Under the pieces are notes generated by a model. It was given only the letters and a program-made list of their open reading frames with translations. It was not told the origin of the DNA and did no database searches. From an uncultured bacterium (GTDB lineage Bacteria > Actinomycetota > Coriobacteriia > Coriobacteriales > Coriobacteriaceae), in NCBI GenBank assembly GCA_905215275.1, contig CAJMPE010000104.1, forward strand, positions 1 to 7,095: a stretch of DNA of 7,095 nt, written 5' to 3'. This document shows, one piece after another, positions 1 to 4,999 of the stretch. Positions within the stretch are counted from its first letter, which is position 1. Every line of letters begins with the position of its first letter. A program made the position numbers and the translations under genes.

Positions 1-92
1 GCGTGCATCTGGTGGGCTGCACCGGCGCCGGTGTGCTTTCCGAGGATGCTGACGCTGCTGAGGCCGTCGAGGCCGACTCCGTCGAGGAGTAG
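1..92 (+). CDS. C-terminal tail of an upstream gene, probably exonuclease VII large subunit (partial)
   Basis: An open frame enters from the left edge (first full codon at 3) and ends at TAG 90-92. Only about 29 residues are visible, beginning VHLVGCTGAGVL and finishing in an acidic Ala/Glu/Asp-rich tail that ends SVEE. No domain can be recognised in so short a piece. The xseA assignment rests only on context: xseB starts 2 nt after the stop, its ribosome-binding site lies inside the last codons of this frame, and xseA normally precedes xseB. Moderately sure that it is a real gene end, less sure of its identity. Confidence 0.55.
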   Translation, partial: VHLVGCTGAGVLSEDADAAEAVEADSVEE

Positions 93-94
93 TC

Positions 95-361
95 ATGCCA
101 GAGGGTTCCGTCCGCAACTTCGATGAGATCTCGGATCGCCTGGACCAGATCATCGCCACCGTTCGCTCCAAGGATACGTCCTTGGAGCGTTCGCTCGATT
201 TGTTTGACGAGGCGATTGAGCTGGGCTCCCGAGCGGTCGATATGGTCGACAAGTTTGAGCTGACGCCGCGTGAGGCCGACAAGCTCGAGCAGGAATACGA
301 TGAGGATGCGGCAAACGAGTCCCAAGATAGACAGGCTGCATCTCCGGATACGAATGGTTGA
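95..361 (+). CDS. xseB: Exodeoxyribonuclease VII small subunit XseB
   Basis: This 88-residue protein is the small subunit of exonuclease VII, a cytoplasmic nuclease that degrades single-stranded DNA from both ends to oligonucleotides. Several small subunits bind each XseA catalytic subunit. Residues about 8-60 show the family pattern: an FDEISDRLDQII helix, a short turn, then a SLERSLDLFDEAIELG helix, matching the two-helix XseB fold. The last 25 or so residues are polar and acidic (many D, E, Q, N) and look disordered, making the protein slightly longer than the shortest family members. The start ATG at 95 has GAGGAG at 84-89 with 5 nt spacing, inside the end of the upstream gene. Its stop TGA (359-361) overlaps the next start, implying translational coupling to tlyA. 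Confidence 0.9.
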   Translation: MPEGSVRNFDEISDRLDQIIATVRSKDTSLERSLDLFDEAIELGSRAVDMVDKFELTPREADKLEQEYDEDAANESQDRQAASPDTNG

Positions 362-1173
362 TGGCATTCATGAAACGCGTGCGTCTCGATGACGAACTGA
401 TTTCACAGGGCATCTGCGCCGATCGCGCGGATGCCCTTCGCACTCTTATGGCCGGCTTGGTTTCGAGTGGCGGTGAGCGTTTGACCTCTCCGGGGCTCAA
501 GGTGACGCCTGGTCTGCCGCTGCACGTTAAGGGACGCATTCCTTACGTTGGGCGCGGCGGCCTTAAGCTCGAGGGTGCGCTCGATGCGTTTGGGATTGAT
601 CCGACGGACCTTGTCTGCTTGGACGTAGGCTGCTCTACCGGCGGCTTTACCGATTGCCTGCTTAAGCGCGGGGCCGTCACGGTCGTTTCGGTCGACGTGG
701 GCCGTGCCCAGTTTGATTGGTCGCTGCGCCAAGACGATCGCGTGACGCTCCACGAGCGCACCAACGTGACGCAGTTGCCCGAGCTCGGCTACGGCGGCGC
801 TATCGACCTGGCCGTGTGCGATGTGTCGTTTACAAGTATCGCGAATATCATCGATGCCGTGCTGGCGTGCCTGAAGCCTTCGGGTTTGTTTTGCACGCTC
901 GTAAAGCCCCAGTTTGAGGCGCCGGCTGCGCTGGTGGGCGAGGGCGGTATCGTGACCGACCCCGCCGTGCGTGTCGACACGCTTGTTGCGGTAATCGAGC
1001 TGTTTGCCGCGAAGGGCCTCTTCCCGGTCGACGTGTGCGTGTCGCCCATCCATGGCGCCAAGGGTAACGTGGAGTTTTTCCTGTATGGCACGAGGTTTGC
1101 CCCCGGCGAGCGCGCCGATGATGAGCTGCAATCCCAGGTATCGGCTTTGAGCGAGAAAGCGGCAACGCTATGA
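361..1173 (+). CDS. tlyA: TlyA family 16S/23S rRNA 2'-O-methyltransferase (S4 domain plus FtsJ-like domain)
   Basis: This 270-residue protein resembles TlyA, the SAM-dependent enzyme that 2'-O-methylates cytidines of 16S and 23S rRNA and, in mycobacteria, confers capreomycin sensitivity. Residues about 4-62 form an S4 RNA-binding domain (KRVRLDDELISQGI). The methyltransferase domain follows with SAM motif I at 88-95 (DVGCSTGG), the motif II acidic residue D112 and DVSFTSI at 154-160. The FtsJ-type catalytic tetrad is intact as K69, D154, K182 (in KPQFE) and E238 (in GAKGNVEF). Three starts are possible: TTG 358, ATG 361 and ATG 370 (which would begin MKRVRLDD). None has a clear Shine-Dalgarno. 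I chose ATG 361 because it sits in a TGATG stop-start overlap with xseB; ATG 370 is a real alternative. The gene ends in an ATGA overlap with nadK. Some family members are annotated as haemolysins, which is probably misleading. Confidence 0.92.
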   Translation: MAFMKRVRLDDELISQGICADRADALRTLMAGLVSSGGERLTSPGLKVTPGLPLHVKGRIPYVGRGGLKLEGALDAFGIDPTDLVCLDVGCSTGGFTDCLLKRGAVTVVSVDVGRAQFDWSLRQDDRVTLHERTNVTQLPELGYGGAIDLAVCDVSFTSIANIIDAVLACLKPSGLFCTLVKPQFEAPAALVGEGGIVTDPAVRVDTLVAVIELFAAKGLFPVDVCVSPIHGAKGNVEFFLYGTRFAPGERADDELQSQVSALSEKAATL

Positions 1174-2030
1174 AGGTCTTTCTGGTTCCCAATTACTACA
1201 AGCAAGAGGCGGTCGAGAGCGGCCTGATGCTCGAGCTCTGGCTGACGCGCCGGGGCTACGAGGTTGCATGGGCTGCCGACCAGCGCTCGAAAATTCAGAG
1301 CACGCCCGATGTTGACGATGCCGACTTGGTCATCACGCTCGGCGGCGACGGCACACTGCTGCGCGCCGCCCGCATTCTCAACTACCGCGAGATTCCCATT
1401 TTGGGTCTTTCCTATGGCCACCTGGGCTTTTTGACGGCGGCCAGTCCCGAGGAACGCGATATTTTGCAGGTTGTGAGCGATGCCCTGTCCGGTGAGCTCC
1501 ACGTGAGCCGCCGCGCCACCATCGCCGCGGATATCGTCTCGGTGCGCGATGACGGCACGACGGATGTCGTGCGTTCGTTCGCCCTCAACGACATGGCGCT
1601 CACGCGTGGGCCCCTGTCCGATATGGTCGAGTTTGACATCACGGTGTCTGGACATCATATCGATCGCCTGCGCGGTGACGGTGTCGTTGTGTCCACGGCG
1701 ACCGGCTCTACGGGCTATGCGCTTTCCGCCGGCGGCCCTATCGTGAGCCCCGATTACACGGGTATGGTTTGCGTGCCCATCGCGCCGCACACCATTCAGG
1801 CCCGTGCGTTCCTGACTTCACCAAGCGATGTCGTCGAGATCTTTATGTCCGACGACCGCCCGAGTGTGCCTGCCATCGCTATCGACGGACAGTTTATTAC
1901 CTGCGACGGCACGGTCGAGAGCGTGGCCGTGCGTCGCGGTCCCGGTGATGTGCTGCTGCTGGATTACGGCCCCGAGAGCTTCTATAACTCGGTGAGCCGC
2001 GTGTTCTACGGAGTGCGTCATGATCGATGA
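1170..2030 (+). CDS. nadK: NAD kinase
   Basis: This 286-residue cytoplasmic enzyme phosphorylates NAD+ to NADP+, using ATP or polyphosphate, and is the only known route to NADP in bacteria. The nucleotide-binding GGDGT motif is at 58-62 (in TLGGDGTLLRAAR), followed by GHLGFLT, the NAD-contacting ND pair at 140-141 (NDMALTRGP), and the glycine-rich TGSTGYALSAGGP loop at 178-190. IAPHT and a conserved C-terminal beta segment (AIDGQ) complete the family. Length is normal for the group. ATG 1170 overlaps the tlyA stop by 4 nt (ATGA), so translation is likely coupled. The last 11 nt overlap recN. All key residues are present and nothing is odd. Confidence 0.95.
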   Translation: MKVFLVPNYYKQEAVESGLMLELWLTRRGYEVAWAADQRSKIQSTPDVDDADLVITLGGDGTLLRAARILNYREIPILGLSYGHLGFLTAASPEERDILQVVSDALSGELHVSRRATIAADIVSVRDDGTTDVVRSFALNDMALTRGPLSDMVEFDITVSGHHIDRLRGDGVVVSTATGSTGYALSAGGPIVSPDYTGMVCVPIAPHTIQARAFLTSPSDVVEIFMSDDRPSVPAIAIDGQFITCDGTVESVAVRRGPGDVLLLDYGPESFYNSVSRVFYGVRHDR

Positions 2031-3648
2031 GCTGCAGGTTTCCAATATTGCACTCATTCGCGAGGCGACGTTGGTGCCAAGCGCGGGTCTAACGGTTCTG
2101 ACCGGAGAAACCGGTGCTGGCAAGACCGCGCTGCTTTCGGCGCTCAAGCTTATTTTGGGCGAGCGCGCCGATTCGTCGACGGTTCGCGAGGGCGAGGCGC
2201 TTGCCAGCGTCGAGGCGCGCCTGTTCGACGGCCCGCACGACACGGAGGGCTTCACCGTGCAGCGTAGCCTTTCTGCCGAGGGCCGCAGCCGCGTAAAAAT
2301 TGACGGCCGCATCGCCAGCGTGCGTGAGCTTTCGGAGCGCGTTGGCGTGATGATGGATCTATGCGGCCAGCATGAACATCAGCGCCTGCTCGACCCGGCG
2401 CACCATGTTGCCATGGTCGATGCTTGGGCTGGACGCGCGGCGCTTGAGGCACTCGAGAAGTATCGCACCTGCTTTAAGGCTTCGCGTGCCGCCGCCAAGG
2501 AGCTTCGCCGTGTGGAGGAAGCTTCACGCGCGCAGGGGAGTCGCGTCGAGGAAGCGCGTTTTGCCCTCGAGCGTATCGCCGAGGTCGACCCCAAGCCAGG
2601 TGAGTACGAGGAACTCGAGGAGCTGCTGCCGCGCTCGGAGCACGCCGAGGTCTTGGTGGCGACGGCCAACGAGGCCCATGCATCGCTTGCTGCCGAAGGG
2701 GGAGCGCTCGATGCCGTGAATGGCGCCGTGGCTGAGCTTTCACGCGTGGCGACCGTTGACCGCAAGCTCGGTGACATCGCCGACGCACTTTCGGATGCCT
2801 GCATCTCACTCGAGGATTGCGCCAATGAGCTGCGTGCTTATCGCGATGGCGTTGCTTTTGACCCTCGCGAGCTCGCTCGCATGCGCGAGCGGTATTCCGA
2901 CCTAAAGGGACTTCTGCGGCAGTGGGGTCCTTCCATGGACGACGTGTTTGCCATGCGCGATCGCTCGCAAGAGCTGTTGTCGCTGGTAGACGATGGCGAT
3001 GAGCAGATCAAGAAGGCGCGCGAAGCGCTTGGCGCGGCGGAGCATGAACTGTTCGCCGCCGCCAAGGCGCTCAAGCGTGCGCGCAATACGGCAGCCCCGC
3101 GTTTTTGTCACGAGGTGGGTCGTCAGATGGCACGCCTGGAGATGGGCGGCGCTGAGCTGGTCTGGGAGTCCCGCGATCTCCCTCGCGCTGAGTGGACACC
3201 CGCGGGTCCTTCGAGCTATGAGCTTTTGTATCGCAGCGGCGCCGGCTTGACACCGCGTCCCTTGCGCCGTATTGCGTCGGGCGGCGAGCTGAGCCGCGTC
3301 ATGCTGGCGAGTAAGGTTGTCCTCGGTAATGCGGACGGCGTGGATACGCTGGTGTTCGACGAGGTCGATGCCGGTGTCGGCGGCTCCACCGCCCGTGCGC
3401 TGGCCGGTGTCCTGGCCGATCTTGCCGCCACGCATCAGGTGATTGTCGTAACCCATCTGGCGCAGGTCGCCGTCATGGCCGACAAGCACTACGTGGTGAG
3501 CAAAGAGCCCGGCGACGTTCCTCAAACGCATTTGGATGAGGTAGCTGGGGACGCCCGTACCGCAGAGATCGCCCGTATGCTGAGCGGCGATCAATCGGAG
3601 GCAAGCCTAGCGCACGCCAGACAGATGCTGGAAGAAGCGCGTGCTTAG
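2020..3648 (+). CDS. recN: DNA repair protein RecN (SMC-like ATPase)
   Basis: RecN is an SMC-like ATPase that gathers at DNA double-strand breaks and supports RecA-dependent recombination. This copy has 542 residues, about the usual length. Walker A is GETGAGKT at 29-36. The RecN-typical CGQHEHQ motif is at 115-121. A long charged, heptad-rich central section at about 150-360 is the expected coiled coil. The ABC signature SGGELSR is at 420-426, Walker B ends in DEVD at 447-450, and the H-loop histidine is H479 (in THLAQVA). Together these make a complete ATPase head. ATG 2020 has GGAG at 2010-2013 and lies inside the end of nadK in another frame, an 11-nt overlap. It is the last gene of the operon; a terminator follows about 100 nt downstream. 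No LexA-type box is expected here because the gene has no promoter of its own in view. Confidence 0.96.
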   Translation: MIDELQVSNIALIREATLVPSAGLTVLTGETGAGKTALLSALKLILGERADSSTVREGEALASVEARLFDGPHDTEGFTVQRSLSAEGRSRVKIDGRIASVRELSERVGVMMDLCGQHEHQRLLDPAHHVAMVDAWAGRAALEALEKYRTCFKASRAAAKELRRVEEASRAQGSRVEEARFALERIAEVDPKPGEYEELEELLPRSEHAEVLVATANEAHASLAAEGGALDAVNGAVAELSRVATVDRKLGDIADALSDACISLEDCANELRAYRDGVAFDPRELARMRERYSDLKGLLRQWGPSMDDVFAMRDRSQELLSLVDDGDEQIKKAREALGAAEHELFAAAKALKRARNTAAPRFCHEVGRQMARLEMGGAELVWESRDLPRAEWTPAGPSSYELLYRSGAGLTPRPLRRIASGGELSRVMLASKVVLGNADGVDTLVFDEVDAGVGGSTARALAGVLADLAATHQVIVVTHLAQVAVMADKHYVVSKEPGDVPQTHLDEVAGDARTAEIARMLSGDQSEASLAHARQMLEEARA

Positions 3649-3694
3649 GCCGAGCCGCCACATGCATGTCCGACCCGGCCGCCACGATATCGGT

Positions 3695-3826
3695 CCATCT
3701 ACTACGTTTAATAGGCTATCGGCAACCACGCCAAGAATTGCAAAAAGAAAACCGCAGGTAGAACGCCTGCGGTTTTCTCTATTTTCGGTATGTGGTTGGG
3801 CTATACGGATAAAACGTAGTAGATGG
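3695..3826. repeat. 132-bp imperfect palindrome with 15-bp perfect terminal inverted repeats (possible miniature element)
   Basis: The left end, CCATCTACTACGTTT at 3695-3709, is matched exactly by its reverse complement at 3812-3826. A second matched block, CAACCAC at 3723-3729 and GTGGTTG at 3792-3798, lies in perfect register, 13 nt inside each end. The 13-nt blocks between them are not complementary; instead both carry a similar GGCTAT(A)CGG in the same orientation. The recN terminator hairpin sits almost exactly at the centre. No target-site duplication is visible at the edges and no transposase is encoded. It could be a MITE or REP-like repeat, or a structured transcript end shared by the two convergent genes. 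Confidence 0.6.
3746..3778. terminator. Bidirectional intrinsic terminator between recN and the RpiR-family gene
   Basis: A perfect 13-bp stem (3746-3758 with 3766-3778) encloses a 7-nt loop. The GC-rich core (CCGCAGG/CCTGCGG) is flanked by A-runs on the left and T-runs on the right, so transcripts in either direction end in a U-rich stretch. On the plus strand it ends the operon finishing with recN. On the minus strand it lies about 90 nt past the stop of the regulator gene, where the U-tract is even better (GGTTTTCTTTTTG). Confidence 0.9.
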
Positions 3827-3869
3827 GCTGGTTTCGTGGCGAGTGGCGCCCTTCGGCTCCTCAAAATGT

Positions 3870-4727
3870 CTACTCCACGACCTTATCCGGCTGGATGAGT
3901 TCCTCGTAGTAGCTGATGTGCTCTCGGGCGTCTTCGATTTCGGGGAGTAGGAAGTTGTAGATGACCTCGATGATCATCGTGGCGCTCATTTTGGAGAAAG
4001 CGAAGTCGCCCGTTGTCAGCAGTGCCTCGTGGTTCACGGTATTAAAGGTGTAGTCGGCCAAGCGAGCAAGTGGAGACTTGCTGTCGCTGCTGATGACGAC
4101 TACGGTAGCGCCGCAGTCGCGAGCTGCTTTTGCCATGCGATTCAGTCGGCGCGACTTGCCAGAGTTCGAGATCAGCACGATGACATCCCCAGGGCGTAAC
4201 GTAAGCGCAAAGCCGATTGATGTCTCGCTGATGGTGCTCGCCATACAGCGCAGGCCCAGCTGCGAAAACTTAAATGTCGCATCGAGCGCGACGGCGTTGG
4301 TGTTGCCTACGGCCGCAAACTCAATAACGCCGGCATTCTTAAGCGCGTGTACAACTGCGGCCAACGTGTCGTGATCAATGCCGTCGATGGTCGCATTAAG
4401 CTCACTCACCTTGGCGGCGAGGATATTTTTAAGGCTCTGCTCCATGTTGTCGAGCGAGACCTCGTCGGTCAGGCCCTCGTTGCGCTGACTCTCTAAGTCG
4501 CGCGCCAACGAAAACTGAAAGCTGCGGAAGCTGCCAAAGCCCAGCTTGCGGCAGAAACGCGAAACGGTCGCCTCGGACGTGGCGGCAGCGCGCGAGAGCT
4601 GGGCGGCCGTCAGGCGCGGCGCCTCGGACTGGTGCTCCAATATATAGTCGACAATGCGCTGCTCGGACTCGCTGTATCCCTGGTGGGTACTAATGAGGGA
4701 AAGTGCGCTTTTGCTACTATCGGTCAT
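3870..4727 (-). CDS. RpiR-family transcriptional regulator (HTH plus SIS domain)
   Basis: This 285-residue protein is a DNA-binding regulator of the RpiR/MurR type, a family that senses phosphosugars. Residues 1-78 form the N-terminal HTH domain, with the helix-turn-helix at about 36-63 (LTAAQLSRAA, then SEATVSRFCRKLGF). A linker leads to a SIS sugar-phosphate domain at about 120-250, including the AAVGNTNA strand-loop at 138-145 and the SNSGKS loop at 187-192 that normally holds the phosphate. The start at 4727 is chosen because AGGAG lies 6 nt upstream (4734-4738); an in-frame ATG at 4775 would add 16 residues but lacks such a site. The gene is divergent from the PTS permease gene at 5000, which suggests that it controls that gene in response to the imported sugar phosphate. 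Whether it activates or represses cannot be told from sequence. Confidence 0.92.
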   Translation of the reverse strand: MTDSSKSALSLISTHQGYSESEQRIVDYILEHQSEAPRLTAAQLSRAAATSEATVSRFCRKLGFGSFRSFQFSLARDLESQRNEGLTDEVSLDNMEQSLKNILAAKVSELNATIDGIDHDTLAAVVHALKNAGVIEFAAVGNTNAVALDATFKFSQLGLRCMASTISETSIGFALTLRPGDVIVLISNSGKSRRLNRMAKAARDCGATVVVISSDSKSPLARLADYTFNTVNHEALLTTGDFAFSKMSATMIIEVIYNFLLPEIEDAREHISYYEELIQPDKVVE

Positions 4728-4733
4728 GGATGG

Positions 4734-4738
4734 CTCCT
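4734..4738 (-). promoter_or_regulatory. Ribosome-binding site that fixes the RpiR-family start
   Basis: AGGAG on the minus strand, 6 nt before ATG 4727. It supports this start over the in-frame upstream ATG at 4775. Confidence 0.8.
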
Positions 4739-4763
4739 GGTTGGCATGAAAATCTAACTTGAT

Positions 4764-4794
4764 TTGCAATGCCATAGTATACGGGCATTTTCAA
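4764..4794. promoter_or_regulatory. Possible operator and -10 element for the RpiR-family gene
   Basis: The arms TTGCAATGCC (4764-4773) and GGCATTTTCAA (4784-4794) form an imperfect inverted repeat with a perfect AATGCC/GGCATT core. Between them, on the minus strand, is TATACT (4776-4781), a good -10 hexamer about 50 nt upstream of the regulator start. No convincing -35 lies at the right distance. An inverted repeat around the -10 would suit autoregulation, but this is inference from position. Confidence 0.35.
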
Positions 4795-4807
4795 TTACAA
4801 GATACAC

Positions 4808-4873
4808 CTTGCCGTTTCAAGTGTTGATGGTAAACTTTCACTTGCCGTTTACGGTTATGAAAGAACCTTTCAC
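4808..4873. repeat. Tandem 33-bp degenerate repeat in the permease control region, probable operator
   Basis: Two back-to-back units (4808-4840 and 4841-4873) each open with CTTGCCGTTT and close with CTTTCA or CTTTCAC. The second unit also contains the 15-bp palindrome TGAAAGAACCTTTCA (4858-4872). A 33-bp period is close to three helical turns, so bound proteins would sit on the same DNA face. The unit middles differ, which points to conserved binding sites rather than a recent duplication. It lies between the two divergent genes and is the best candidate for the regulator's binding site. Confidence 0.45.
4809..4836 (+). promoter_or_regulatory. Candidate promoter of the PTS permease gene
   Basis: TTGCCG (4809-4814) and TAAACT (4831-4836) are separated by 16 nt and each match the sigma-70-type consensus at four of six positions. 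This would give a leader of about 155 nt. The elements overlap the tandem repeat, as expected of a regulated promoter. It is the best pair I found but remains weak by sequence alone. Confidence 0.3.
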
Positions 4874-4937
4874 CGGAGAATTGCGCCTTGTCTCTTCTCA
4901 CGCGGACGGTAGGTTGGTATCTTTCAGTTGTGGAAAA

Positions 4938-4978
4938 ACGCGCATCGAAGCGCGTGTAGGGGAGCGCCCGCGGGCGCT
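4938..4978 (+). other. Two consecutive hairpins in the permease mRNA leader
   Basis: ACGCGC (4938-4943) pairs with GCGCGT (4950-4955) across a 6-nt loop. Immediately after comes the perfect 16-nt palindrome AGCGCCCGCGGGCGCT (4963-4978). The second hairpin ends 9 nt before the Shine-Dalgarno. No U-tract follows either, so they are not intrinsic terminators. They could stabilise the transcript or influence ribosome access; the role is unknown. Confidence 0.5.
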
Positions 4979-4987
4979 GTACTCAAG

Positions 4988-4994
4988 AAGGAGG
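4988..4994 (+). promoter_or_regulatory. Strong ribosome-binding site for the PTS permease
   Basis: AAGGAGG followed by 5 nt and ATG 5000. It fixes the start at MAKFDIIAATGCPTG, the normal beginning of an EIIB domain, and argues against the in-frame upstream codon at 4928. Confidence 0.9.
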
Positions 4995-4999
4995 GACAC

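Noticed and set aside
789..1790. A 333-codon minus-strand open frame across tlyA and nadK
   Set aside because: It crosses two well-supported genes, its product is low in hydrophobic core pattern and rich in Arg/His/Ala, and no ribosome-binding site was found.
2048..2127. Walker A of RecN reads GKT rather than the GKS more usual in the family, a possible defect
   Set aside because: Ser and Thr are interchangeable at this position in P-loops, and the signature, Walker B and H-loop motifs are all intact.
3641..3898. Small open frame across the recN-regulator gap (85 codons, plus strand)
   Set aside because: It runs through the terminator hairpin and the inverted repeats, overlaps both neighbours, and has no ribosome-binding site or recognisable domain.
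4728..4775. N-terminal extension of the RpiR-family protein to ATG 4775
   Set aside because: The extra 16 residues do not belong to the HTH domain, there is no good Shine-Dalgarno there, and the extension would overlap the likely -10 element. ATG 4727 has AGGAG at proper spacing.
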